64,000 nucleotides of DNA, from NCBI RefSeq assembly GCF_963678635.1, contig NC_087064.1:31031932-31095931 (forward strand), in the 5' to 3' direction. This DNA is from Symsagittifera roscoffensis (lineage: Eukaryota; Xenacoelomorpha; Acoela; Convolutidae). The notes beneath the pieces are model-generated. The model saw nothing but the letters and a program-made list of their open reading frames with translations. It was not told the DNA's origin and ran no database searches. A program made the translations under genes and the position numbers. This document shows, one piece after another, positions 9,601 through 22,854 of the stretch (position 1 is the first letter of the stretch; every line of letters starts with the position of its first letter).

Positions 9601-12600
9601 TATTTTATGACTAGTTTATTAGGAAACTGTTTTTTAGCCGTCACTCAACAGCGTTCGTCCAGTATCAATGCTACAAATTGCCCTACTTATCAGTAAAGCT
9701 TCAAAATCTCAAGTCTCAAAATACGTTAGAAAAATATTTTATGACTAGTTTATTAGAAAACTGTTTTTTTAAGCCGTCACTCAACAGTGCTCGTCCAGTA
9801 TCAATGCTACAAAATGCCCTAATATCAGTAAAGGTTCAAAATCTCAAATCTCAGAATATATTAAAAAACTATTTTTCGACTAGTTCATTAGAAAACTGTT
9901 TTTTAGCCGTCACTCAACACTGCTCGTCCAGTATCAATCCTACAAAAAGCCCTATTTATCAGTAAAGGTTCAAAATCTCAAATCTCAAAATATATTACCA
10001 AAATATTTTATGACTAGTTTATTAGGAAACTGTGTTTTTTAGCCGTCACTCAAGAGCGCTCGTCCAGTATCAATGCTACAAAATGCCCTACTTATCAGTA
10101 AAAGGTTCAAATTCTTAAGTCTAAAAAAGTAGTACAAAATATTTTATGACTAGTTTATTTAAAAACTGTTTTTTTAGCAGTCACTCAAGAGCGCTCGTCC
10201 AGTATCAATGCTACAAAATGCCCTATCATCAGTAAAGGTTCAAAATCTCAAATCTCAGAATAAATTAAAAAATTATTTTTTGACTAGTTTATTAGAAAGC
10301 TGTTTTTTAGCCGTCTTTCGACACTGCTCGTCCAGTATCAATCCTACAAAATGCCCAATCATCAGTAAAGGTTCAAAATCTCAAATCTCAGAATAAATTA
10401 AAAAATTATTTTTTGACTAGTTTATTAGAAAACTGTTTCTTTAGCCGTCACTCAAGAGCGCTCGTCCAGTATCAATGCTATAAATTGCACTACTTATCAG
10501 TAAAGCTTCAAAATCTTAAGTCTCAAAATAGATTACAAAAAATTTTTTTGACTAGTTTATTAGAAAACTGTTTTTTTTAGCCGTCACTCAACAGTGCTCG
10601 TCCAGTATCAATGCTACGAAATGCCCAACTTATCAATAAAAGGTTCAGAATCTGAAATCGAAAAAAGTATTACAAAATATTTTATGACTAGTTTATTAGA
10701 AAACTGTTTTTTTAGCCGTAACTCAACAGTGCTCGTCCAGTATCAATGCTACGAAGTGCCCTACTTATCAGTAAAAGGTTCAAAATCTCAAGTCTCAAAA
10801 TATATTACTAAAATATTTTATGACTAGTTTATTAGGAAACTGTTTTTTTAGCCGTCACTCAACAGCGTTCGTCCAGTATCAATGCTACAAATTGCCCTAC
10901 TTATCAGTAAAGCTTCAAAATCTCAAGTCCCAAAATATTTTACAAAAATATTTTTTGACTAGTTTATTAGAAAACTGTTTTTTAGTCGTCACTCAACACT
11001 GCTCGTCCAGTATCAATCCTACAAAATGCCCTATTTATCAGTAAAGGTTCAAAATCTCAAATCTCAAAATATATTACTAAAAAATTTTATGACTAGTTTA
11101 TTAGGAAACTGTTTTTTTAGCCGTCACTCAACAGCGTTCGTCCAGTATCAATGCTACAAAATGCTCTACTTATCAGTTAAGTTTCAAAATCTCAAATCTA
11201 AAAAAGTCTTACTAAAAAACTTATGATTAGCTTATTAGAAAACTGTTTTTTTAGCCGTCACTCAACAGCGCTCGTCCAGTATCAGTGATACAAAATGCCC
11301 TACTCAACAGTAAAGGTTCAAAATCTTAAATCTAAAAAAGTATTACAAAATATTTTATGACTAGTTTATTAGGAAACTGTTTTTTTCAGCCGTCACTCAA
11401 CAGCGTTCGTCCAGTATCTATGCTACAAAATGCTCTACTTATCAGTTAAGGTTCAAAATCTCAAATCTAAAAAATATTACTAAAATCTTTATGACTAGTT
11501 TATTAGAAAACTGTTTTTTAGCCGTCACTCAAAAGTGCTCGTCCAGTATCAATGCTAAGAAATGCCCAACTTATCAGTAAAAGGTTCAAAATCTCAAATC
11601 TAAAAAAGTATTACAAAATATTTTATGACTAGTTTATTAGAAAAATGTTTTTTTTAGCCGTCACTCAACAGTGCTCGTCCAGTATCAATGCTACGAAATG
11701 CCCTACTTATCAGTAAAAGGTTCAAAATCTCAAATCTCAAAATACGTTAGAAAAATATTTTATGACTAGTTTATTAGAAAACTGTTTTTTTAAGCCGTCA
11801 CTCAACAGTGCTCGTCCAGTATCAATGCTACAAAATGCCCTATTATCAGTAAAGGTTCAAAATCTCAAATCTCAGAATATATTAAAAAACTATTTTTCGA
11901 CTAGTTTATTAGAAAACTGTTTTTTAGCCGTCACTCAACACTGCTCGTCCAGTATCAATCCTACAAAAAGCCCTATTTATCAGTAAAGGTTCAAAATCTC
12001 AAATCTCAAAATATATTACCAAAATATTTTATGACTAGTTTATTAGGAAACTGTTTTTTAGCCATCACTCAACAGCGTTCGTCCAGTATCAATGCTACAA
12101 ATTGCCCTACTTATCAGTAAAGCTTCAAAATCTCAAGTCTCAAAATACGTTAGAAAAATATTTTATGACTAGTTTATTAGAAAACTGTTTTTTTAAGCCG
12201 TCACTCAACAGTGCTCGTCCAGTATCAATGCTACAAAATGCCCTATTATCAGTAAAGGTTCAAATTCTCAAATCTCAGAATATATTAAAAAACTATTTTT
12301 CGACTAGTTTATTAGAAAACTGTTTTTTAGCCGTCACTCAACACTGCTCGTCCAGTATCAATCCTACAAAAAGCCCTATTTATCAGTAAAGGTTCAAAAT
12401 CTCAAATCTCAAAATATATTACCAAAATATTTTATGACTAGTTTATTAGGAAACTGTGTTTTTTAGCCGTCACTCAAGAGCGCTCGTCCAGTATCAATGC
12501 TACAAAATGCCCTACTTATCAGTAAAAGGTTCAAATTCTTAAGTCTAAAAAAGTAGTACAAAATATTTTATGACTAGTTTATTTAAAAACTGTTTTTTTT

Positions 12601-15600
12601 AGCAGTCACTCAAGAGCGCTCGTCCAGTATCAATGCTACAAAATGCCCTATCATCAGTAAAGGTTCAAAATCTCAAATCTCAGAATAAATTAAAAAATTA
12701 TTTTTTGACTAGTTTATTAGAAAGCTGTTTTTTAGCCGTCTTTCGACACTGCTCGTCCAGTATCAATCCTACAAAATGCCCAATCATCAGTAAAGGTTCA
12801 AAATCTCAAATCTCAGAATAAATTAAAAAATTATTTTTTGACTAGTTTATTAGAAAACTGTTTCCTTAGCCGTCACTCAAGAGCGCTCGTCCAGTATCAA
12901 TGCTATAAATTGCACTACTTATCAGTAAAGCTTCAAAATCTTAAGTCTCAAAATAGATTACAAAAAAATTTTTTGACTAGTTTATTAGAAAACTGTTTTT
13001 TTTTAGCCGTCACTCAACAGTGCTCGTCCAGTATCAATGCTACGAAATGCCCAACTTATCAGTAAAAGGTTCAGAATCTCAAATCTCAGAATATATTAAA
13101 AAACTATTTTTCGACTAGTTTATTAGAAAACTGTTTTTTAGCCGTCACTCAACACTGCTCGTCCAGTATCAATCCTACAAAAAGCCCTATTTATCAGTAA
13201 AGGTTCAAAATCTCAAATCTCAAAATATATTACCAAAATATTTTATGACTAGTTTATTAGGAAACTGTTTTTTAGCCATCACTCAACAGCGTTCGTCCAG
13301 TATCAATGCTACAAATTGCCCTACTTATCAGTAAAGCTTCAAAATCTCAAGTCTCAAAATACGTTAGAAAAATATTTTATGACTAGTTTATTAGAAAACT
13401 GTTTTTTTAAGCCGTCACTCAACAGTGCTCGTCCAGTATCAATGCTACAAAATGCCCTATTATCAGTAAAGGTTCAAATTCTCAAATCTCAGAATATATT
13501 AAAAAACTATTTTTCGACTAGTTTATTAGAAAACTGTTTTTTAGCCGTCACTCAACACTGCTCGTCCAGTATCAATCCTACAAAAAGCCCTATTTATCAG
13601 TAAAGGTTCAAAATCTCAAATCTCAAAATATATTACCAAAATATTTTATGACTAGTTTATTAGGAAACTGTGTTTTTTAGCCGTCACTCAAGAGCGCTCG
13701 TCCAGTATCAATGCTACAAAATGCCCTACTTATCAGTAAAAGGTTCAAATTCTTAAGTCTAAAAAAGTAGTACAAAATATTTTATGACTAGTTTATTTAA
13801 AAACTGTTTTTTTTTAGCAGTCACTCAAGAGCGCTCGTCCAGTATCAATGCTACAAAATGCCCTATCATCAGTAAAGGTTCAAAATCTCAAATCTCAGAA
13901 TAAATTAAAAAATTATTTTTTGACTAGTTTATTAGAAAGCTGTTTTTTAGCCGTCTTTCGACACTGCTCGTCCAGTATCAATCCTACAAAATGCCCAATC
14001 ATCAGTAAAGGTTCAAAATCTCAAATCTCAGAATAAATTAAAAAATTATTTTTTGACTAGTTTATTAGAAAACTGTTTCCTTAGCCGTCACTCAAGAGCG
14101 CTCGTCCAGTATCAATGCTATAAATTGCACTACTTATCAGTAAAGCTTCAAAATCTTAAGTCTCAAAATAGATTACAAAACAATTTTTTGACTAGTTTAT
14201 TAGAAAACTGTTTTTTTTTAGCCGTCACTCAACAGTGCTCGTCCAGTATCAATGCTACGAAATGCCCAACTTATCAGTAAAAGGTTCAGAATCTCAAATC
14301 GAAAAAAGTATTACAAAATATTTTATGACTAGTTTATTAGAAAACTGTTTTTTTTTAGCCGTAACTCAACAGTGCTCGTCCAGTATCAATGCTACGAAGT
14401 GCCCTACTTATCAGTAAAAGGTTCAAAATCTCAAGTCTCAAAATATATTACTAAAATATTTTATGACTAGTTTATTAGGAAACTGTTTTTTTAGCCGTCA
14501 CTCAACAGCGTTCGTCCAGTATCAATACTACAAATTGCCCTACTTATCAGTAAAGCTTCAAAATCTCAAGTCCCAAAATATTTTACAAAAATATTTTTTG
14601 ACTAGTTTATTAGAAAACTGTTTTTTAGTCGTCACTCAACACTGCTCGTCCAGTATCAATCCTACAAAATGCCCTATTTATCAGTAAAGGTTCAAAATCT
14701 CAAATCTCAAAATATATTACTTAAAAACTTTATGACTAGTTTAATAGGAAACTGTTTTTTTAGCCGTCACTCAACAGCGTTCGTCCAGTATTAATGCTAA
14801 AAAATGCTCTACTTATCAGTTAAGTTTCAAAATCTCAAATCTAAAAAAGTCTTACTAAAAAATTTATGACTAGCTTATTAGAAAACTGTTTTTTTAGCCG
14901 TCACTCAACAGCGCTCGTCCAGTATCAGTGATACAAAATGCCCTACTCAACAGTAAAGGTTCAAAATCTCAAATCTAAAAAAGTATTACAAAATATTTTA
15001 TGACTAGTTTATTAGGAAACTGTTTTTTTTCAGCCGTCACTCAACAGCGTTCGTCCAGTATCTATGCTACAAAATGCTCTACTTATCAGTTAAGGTTCAA
15101 AATCTCAAATATAAAAAATATTACTAAAATCTTTATGACTAGTTTATTAGAAAACTGTTTTTTAGCCGTCACTCAAAAGTGCTCGTCCAGTATCAATGCT
15201 AAGAAATGCCCAACTTATCAGTAAAAGGTTCAAAATCTCAAATCTAAAAAAGTATTACAAAATATTTTATGACTAGTTTATTAGAAAAATGTTTTTTTTT
15301 AGCCGTCACTCAACAGTGCTCGTCCAGTATCAATGCTACGAAATGCCCTACTTATCAGTAAAAGGTTCAAAATCTCAAATCTCAAAATATATTACTAAAA
15401 AATTTTATGACTAGTTTATTATGAAACTGTTTTTTTAGGCGTCACTCAACAGTGTTCGTCCAGTATCAATGCTACAAATTGTTCTACTTATCAGTAAAGC
15501 TTCAAAACCTCAAGTCTCAAAGTATATTACAAAAATATTTTATGACTAGTTTATTAGAAAATTGTTTTTTTTTAGCTGTCACTCAACAGTGTTCGTCCAG

Positions 15601-18600
15601 TATCAATGCTACAAAATGCCCTAATATCAGTAAAGGTTCAAAATCTCAAATCTCAGAATATATTTTAAAAATATTGTTTGACTAGTTTATTAGAAAACTG
15701 TTTGTTAGCCGTCACTCAACACTGCTCGTCCAGTATCAATTCTACAAAATGCCCTATTTATCTATTTATCAGTAAAGGTTCAAAATCTCAAATCTCAAAA
15801 TATATTACTTAAATATTTTATGACTAGTTTATTAGGAAACTGTTTTTTTAGCTGTCATTCAAGAGCGCTCGTCCAGTATCAATGCTACAAAATGCCCTAC
15901 TTATCAGTAAAAGGTTAAAAATCTCAAATCTAAAAAAGTATTACAAAATATTTTATGACTAGTTTATTATAAAACAGTTTTTTTAGCAGTCACTCAAGAA
16001 CGCTCGTCCAGTATCAATGCTAAAAAATGCCCTTTTATCAGTAAAGGTTCAAAAGCGCAAAGCTCAAGTCTCAAAATATATTACAAAAAAAAAATATTTT
16101 ATGACTAGTTTATTAGAAAATTGTTTTTTTTTAGCCGTCACTCAACAGTGTTCGTCCAGAATCACTGCTACAAAATGCCCTAATATCAGTAAAGGTTCAA
16201 AATCTCAAATCTCAGAATATATTTAAAAAATATTTTTTGACTAGTTTAATAGAAAACTGTTTTTTAGTCGTCACTCAACACAGCTCGTCCAGTTACAATC
16301 CTACAAAATGCCCTATTTATCAGTAAAGGTTCAAAATCTCAAATCTCAAAATATATTACTAAAACATTTTATGACTAGTTTATTAGGAAACAGTTTTTTT
16401 AGCCGTCACTCAACAGCGTTCGTCCAGTATCAATGCTACAAAATGCTCTACTTATCAGTTAAGGTTCGAAATCTCAAATCTAAAAAAGTATTACCAAAAT
16501 ATTTATGACTAGTTTATTAGAAAGCTGTTTTTTTTAGCCGTCACTCAACAGCGCTCGTCCAGTATCAATGTTACAAAATGCCGTACCCATCAGTAAAGCT
16601 TCAAAATCTCAAGTCTCAAAATATATTACAAAAATATTTTATGACTAGTTTATTAGAAAATTGTTTTTTTTAGCCGTCATTCAAACAGTGTTCAACCAGT
16701 ATCAATGCTACAAAATGCCCTATTATCAGTAAAGGTTCAAACTCTCAAATCTCTGAATATATTTAATAAATATTGTTTGACTAGTTTATTAGAAAACTGT
16801 TTTTTAGCCGTCACTCAACAGCGTTCGTCCAGTATCAATGCTACAAATTGCCCTACTTATCAGTAAAGCTTCAAAATCTCAAAATAAATTACAAAAATAT
16901 TTTATGACTAGTTTATTAGAAAATTGTTTTTTTTTAGCCGTCACTCAACAGTGTTCGTCCAGTATCAATGCTACAAAATGCCCTATTATCAGTAAAGGTT
17001 CAAAATCTCAAATCTCAGAATACATTTAAAAAATATTGTTTGACTAGATTATTAGAAAACTGTTTTTTAGCCGTCACTCAACACTGCTCGTCCAGTATCA
17101 ATTCCACAAAATGCCCTATTTATCTATTTATCAGTAAAGGTTCAAAATCTCAAATCTCAAAATATATTACTTAAATATTTTATGACTAGTTTATTAGGAA
17201 ATTGTTTTCTTAGCCGTCACTCAAGAGCTCTCGTCCAGTATCAATGCTACAAAATGCCCTACTTATCAGTAAAAGGTTCAAAATCTCAAATCTAAAAAAG
17301 TATTACAGAATATTTTATGACTAGTTTATTAAAAAACTGTTTTTTTAGCAGTCACTCAAGAGCGCTCGTCCAGTATCAATGCTACAAAATGCCCTTTTAT
17401 CAGTAAAGGTTCAAAAGCTCAAATCTCAGAATTTATTTAATAAATATTTTTTGATTAGTTTATTAGAAAACTGTTTTTTAGCCGTCACTCAACACTGCTC
17501 GTCCAGTATCAATCCTACAAATTGCCCTATTTATCAGTAAAGGTTCAAAATCTCAAATCTCAAAATATATTACTAAAACATTGTATGACTAGTTTATTAT
17601 GAAACTGGTTTTTTAGCCGTCACTCAACAGCGTTCGTCCAGTATCAATGCTACAAAATGCTCTACTTATCAGTTAAGGTTCAAAATCTCAAATCTAAAAA
17701 AGTATTACCAAAATATTTATGACTAGTTTATTAGAAAACTGTTTTTTAGCCGTCACTCAACAGCGTTCGTCCAGTATCAATGCTACAAAATGCTCTACTT
17801 ATCAGTTAAGGTTCAAAATCTCAAATCTAAAAAAGTATTACCAAAATATTTATAACTAGTTTATTATGAAACTGGTTTTTTAGCCGTCACTCAACAGCGT
17901 TCGTCCAGTATCAATGCTACAAAATGCTCTACTTATCAGTTAAGGTTCAAAATCTCAAATCTAAAAAAGTATTACCAAAATATTTATGACTAGTTTATTA
18001 GAAAACTGTTTTTTAGCCGTCACTCAACAGCGTTCGTCCAGTATCAATGCTACAAAATGCTCTACTTATCAGTTAAGGTTCAAAATCTCAAATCTAAAAA
18101 AGTATTACCAAAATATTTATGACTAGTTTATTAGAAAACTGTTTTTTAGCCGTCACTCAACAGCGCTCGTCCAGTATCAATGCTACAAAATGCCCTATTA
18201 TCAGTAAAGGTTCAAAATCTAAAATCTCAGAATATATTAAAAAAATATTTTTTGACTAGTTTATTAGAAAACTGTTTTTTAGCCGTCACTCAACACTGCT
18301 CGTCCAGTATCAATCCTACAAAATGCCCTATTCATCAAGCAATAAAGGTTCAAAATCTCAAGTCTCAAAATGTATTACTAAAATATTTTATGACTAGTTT
18401 ATTAGGAAACTGTTTTTTTAGCCGTCACTCAACTGCGTTCGACCAGTATCAATGCTACAAAATGCTCTACTTATCAGTTAAGGTTCAAAATCTCATATCT
18501 AAAATAGTATTACTAAAATATTTATGACTAGTTTATTAGAAAACTGTTTTTTAACCGTCACTCAACAGTGCTCGTCCAGTATCAATGCTACAAAATGCTC

Positions 18601-20965
18601 TACTTATCAGTTAAGGTTCAAAATCTCAAAACTCAAAATATATTACTAAAACATTTTATGACTAGTTTATTAGGAAACTGTTTTTTTTAGCCGTCACTCA
18701 ACAGCGTTCGTCCAGTATCAATGCTACAAAATGCTCTACTTATCAGTTAAGGTTCAAAATCTCACATCTAAAAAAGTATTATAAAAATATTTATGACTAG
18801 TTTATTAGAAAACTGTTTTTCTAGCCGTCACTCAACAGCGCTCGTCCAGTATCAATGTTACAAAATGCCGTACTCATCAGTAAAGGTTCAAAATCTCAAA
18901 TCTAAAAAAGTACTACAAAATATTTTATGACTAGTTTATTAAAAAAACTGTTTTTTTAGCAGTCACTCAAGAGCGCTCGTCCAGTATCAATGCTACAAAA
19001 TGCCCTATTATCAGTAAAGGTTCAAAATCTCAAATCTCAAAATATATTACTAAAACATTTTATGACTAGTTTATTAGGAAACTGTTTTTTAACAGTCACT
19101 CAACAGCATTCGTCCAGTATCAATGCTACAAAATGCTCTACTTATCAGTTAAGGTTCAAAATCTCAAATCTAAAAAAGTATTACCAAAATATTTATGACT
19201 AGTTTATTAGAAAACTGTTTTTTAGCCGTCACTCAACAGCGCTCGTCCAGTATCAATGCTACAAAATGCCCTATTATCAGTAAAGGTTCAAAATCTCAAG
19301 TCTCAAAATGTATTACTAAAATATTTTATGACTAGTTTATTAGGAAACTGTTTTTTTAGCCGTCACTCAACTGCGTTCGACCAGTATCAAAGCTACAAAA
19401 TGCTCTACTTATCAGTTAAGGTTCAAAATCTCAAATCTAAAATAGTATTACTAAAATATTTATGACTAGTTTATTAGAAAACTGTTTTTTAGCCGTCACT
19501 CAACAGTGCTCGTCCAGTATCAATGCTACAAAATGCTCTACTTATCAGTTAAGGTTCAAAATCTCAAATCTCAAAATATATTACTAAAACATTTTATGAC
19601 TAGTTTATTAGGAAACTGTTTTTTTAGCCGTCACTCAACAGCGTTCGTCCAGTATCAATGCTACAAAATGCTCTACTTATCAGTTAAGGTTCAAAATCTC
19701 AAATCTAAAAAAGTATTATAAAAATATTTATGACTAGTTTATTAGAAAACTGTTTTTCTAGCCGTCACTCAACAGCGCTCGTCCAGTATCAAAGTTGCAA
19801 AATGCCGTACTCATCAGTAAAGGTTCAAAATCTCAAATCTAAAAAAGTACTACTAAATATTTTATGACTAGTTTATTAAAAAAAACTGTTTTTTAGCAAT
19901 CACTCAAGAGCGCTCGTCCAGTATCAATGCTACAAAATGCCCTATTATCAGTAAAGGTTCAAAATCTCAAATCTCAAAATATATTACTAAAACATTTTAT
20001 GACTAGTTTATTAGGAAACTGTTTTTTTAGCCGTCACTCAACAGCATTCGTCCAGTATCAATGCTACAAAATGCTCTACTTATCAGTTAAGGTTCAAAAT
20101 CTCAAATCTAAAAAAGTATTACCAAAATATTTATGACTAGTTTATTAGAAAACTGTTTTTTAGCCGTCACTCAAAAGCGCTCGTCCAGTATCAATGTTAC
20201 AAAATGCCGTACTCACCAGTAAAGGTTCAAAATCTCAAATCTAAAAAAGTATTACAAAATATTTTATGACTAGATAATTTTAAAAAAACTGCTTTTTACT
20301 AGTCACTCAAGAGCGCTCGTCCAGTATCAATGCTACAAAATGCCCTATTATCAGTAAAGGTTCAAAATCTAAAATATTTTTTGACTAGTTTATTAGAAAA
20401 CTGTTTTTTAGCCGTCACTCAACACTGCTCGTCCAGTATCAATCCTACAAAATGCCCTATTCATCAAGCAATAAAGGTTCAAAATCTCAAGTCTCAAAAT
20501 GTATTACTAAAATATTTTATGACTAGTTTATTAGGAAACTGTTTTTTTTAGCCGTCACTCAACTGCGTTCGACCAGTATCAATGCTACAAAATGCTCTTC
20601 TTATCAGTGAAGGTTCAAGATCTCAAATCTAAAAAAGTATTACTAAAATATTTATGACTAGTTTATTAGAAAACTGTTTTTTAGCCATCACTCAACAGTG
20701 CTCGTCCAGTATCAATGCTACAAAATGCTCTACTTATCAGTTAAGGTTCAAAATCTCAAATCTAAAAAAGTATTACTAAAATATTTATGACTAGTTTATT
20801 AGAAAACTGTTTTTTTAGCCGTCACTCAACAGCGCTCGTCCAGTATCAATGCTACAAAATGCCCTACTTATCAGTAAAGGTTCAAAATCTCAAAACAATT
20901 TATTAAAAAATTTTATGAACAGTTTATTAGAAAACTGTTTTTTGTAGCCGTCACTTAACAGCGCT
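6551..20965 (+). repeat. Satellite array, ~135-bp monomer, ~107 copies, higher-order organisation
   Basis: Head-to-tail monomers of 133-136 bp, each containing tcgtccagtatcaatgctac, tatcagtaaaggttcaaaat, ctcaaatct, tatgactagtttatta and gaaaactgttttttagccgt, with no unique sequence between them. Variants alternate in register. A 1080-bp (8-monomer) block repeats nearly exactly across about 7230-10290 (matched sites at 7518, 8598, 9678). A ~1215-bp (9-monomer) block repeats at 12102 and 13316. A ~3640-bp (27-monomer) segment starting near 10208 recurs from 13848. Another block recurs at about 2127 bp (gtattcatcaagcaataaag-type marker near 18330 and 20457). The left end begins abruptly next to GC-rich DNA; the right end decays at 20940-20970. 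The 135-bp period is a multiple of three, so many false 60-120 codon ORFs appear. It could be a centromeric or heterochromatic satellite; that role is inferred only. Confidence 0.95.
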
Positions 20966-21499
20966 CGTACCAGCTTTATCAGAGTCACTCAGGCAGAGTC
21001 ACTTCATCACTCTATCATTCAGTCAACCACAGTATGCCTCACATTATAATCATATCAGCCCACTTATCGGTAAAGAAGTCTATTATAAAACTTTGGTTAG
21101 TTAGTCTTTTGTGCCAAAACTACTTTGCTTCCTACTGTGCTTTCTACTGTGCTTCCTGATGTGAAATCTTCTATATTGATGCACATATCATTTAAATTGT
21201 TTAGTTTTTGTAGTTAGTGGAATTAAATTACCAAATATTTTTTTTTGATTTGAGAAAGTTGGCTCTATCGAAGCTAATTGTAATTGTTTTTCGGATCCAC
21301 TCGTGTAATATTATATATGCGCCCAAATGATAAAATTTTTTTTGGCTGTATAAGTTAACTAAGAATAAATGCTCACACTCAAAACGGGCTCATGACGATC
21401 GAAATGTAGCGGTCTTCTCCTTTCTTAAAAACTATAGAAATAAATCTTCAATCCTCATTTTATTAACTCACTGTTCATACCTTCTTTTCCCTTCTATAG
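20966..21499. other. Intergenic DNA right of the satellite, probable 5' intron of the next gene
   Basis: Short imperfect repeats (gagtcactc-type; tactgtgctt repeated at about 21130-21160) sit just outside the array, then AT-rich DNA. It ends in a pyrimidine tract and cttctatag (21491-21499), the splice acceptor of the Artemis-like exon. No promoter could be assigned. Confidence 0.45.
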
Positions 21500-22854
21500 C
21501 TACGTCAGAACTCGCCGGTCCAATATCAGATTTTCCTGGATTTTCAATTGATCGCTTCAATGGTGAGAACCTCAAATCTACGGTTTATTTTTGTTCGCAC
21601 TGTCATACAGATCACATGATGGGCCTTATTGAGCCTGAGCTCTTCGAAAGGTTAAAACATTATAACTTGAAAATTTATTGTCATAAAGTTTCGGCTGCTT
21701 TCTTGAGTGCATTGCCGCTTTATGTTCTTTTAACTCCATATATAGTACCTCTGGATTCAGATAATGAGACAACATTGAATGTTTCATTGGAAGGGGACGA
21801 GACTCACACCCTAACTGTCACTCTTATTCCTGCAGGTCACTGTCCAGGTTCAGTAATGTTGCTTCTAGTTTCCAAAGAAAAATCTGTCCTTTTTACTGGC
21901 GATTTCAGATGGCAAGATGGTCATACGAAGCAAACCAGTCATCTTTATCGACAATTTACAAGAAGCTGTAGTTCATAATTTTGATAACATTTTCACCGAC
22001 ACAACGTTTTGCAAAACAGATTACAATTTCATACCTTGTAGGGAGAGCTGTCTTTCAGCCATCTTTCAAGCCGTGTCCGCATGGCTCTGTTCATTTCAAA
22101 ATAATGTGGTCCATTTTTGTAACAAAACTCGCTACGGTTATGAGTTTATTATGAAAAAGCTTGCACTTAGATTCAACACTAAAGTTCACGTTTCATTATG
22201 TCAGTATCAACTGTACAAATTTGTTCGGTTAATTCAAAATTGGCTCACCTTAGATGGCAAAAAAACCAATATCCATTTCTGCAAGCCGTCGTCTGCGTCT
22301 GCGAACATAAAACTGCCTTGCAAGCCGGGAATCCCAAGTCCAGAAGTGCTTACAAACATTCCAACTGCAATGTTCTTCAAAAAAATTGATGCCTGGGAGA
22401 TTGGTTAAGGCAGTGTCTGAGAGAACCATTCGGTGCTGTTGTTCTTCGCACTCTTCAGCTGACGAAAAAATTGATTCCTTTCGAGTCTGCAGTTCGGAAG
22501 TATTACAACCTTCGTTTGTCCGGATAAAGATACTCCACTTGACTCTGTGAAAGCTTTTATTTTAAATACACTCAAACATCAGAATCCAAACACGTCAAAC
22601 GATTCGAGTACAAAATTATGGAAAGAGAAAACTGTATTCAATAACAGAAGTAAACGCAAACGAAGGAGGAATTTTTGGTTCAGAAACAGCCAAAACAGCC
22701 GAGGAGACAAATATTTCAACAAAAACACCAAACTATGAATACTATAGTGAGCCATTAAGGGAACACAGACGCTTTGACGAAAGTGGAGATTTCGAGGAAA
22801 AGGATTCAGAAAAAAAAACAGAAAAACTGATCCAACTGCTCAACAATATTTAAA
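21500..22854 (+). pseudogene. DCLRE1C-like: Artemis-like (SNM1/DCLRE1C-type) metallo-beta-lactamase/beta-CASP nuclease, frame interrupted
   Basis: The first frame (21502-21978) holds the N-terminal metallo-beta-lactamase signatures: FSIDRFNGENL, the HxHxDH motif in SHCHTDHMMG, AGHCPGS and TGDFRW. A second frame (about 21950-22408) continues with FTDTTFC (motif A), RYGYEF, the motif B His in KVHVS and a His in NIHFC matching Artemis H254. A third frame (about 22390-22480) has RCCCSSHSSADEKIDSF, resembling human FSFHSSYSEIKDF. A fourth (about 22480-22660) has ITTFVCPDKDTPLDSVKAF. The acidic tail ends LIQLLNNI-stop at 22852-22854 in another frame. The family opens hairpins and trims DNA ends in non-homologous end joining, in the nucleus. 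All catalytic residues survive although the frame changes about four times, so this is a recent pseudogene, a region of assembly indels, or a gene with unusually tiny introns. No start codon was found; an upstream exon is likely. Confidence 0.72.

Noticed and set aside
7518-20551. Dozens of 60-120 codon ORFs such as those starting MPYLSVKLQN or MTSLLENCF
   Set aside because: They repeat with the satellite. The monomer is ~135 bp, a multiple of three, so one open frame persists through several monomers by arithmetic; no start context or domain supports coding.
6551-20965. CRISPR-like array
   Set aside because: Monomers abut directly and vary by ordinary substitutions; there are no unique spacers, no cas genes, and the DNA is eukaryotic.
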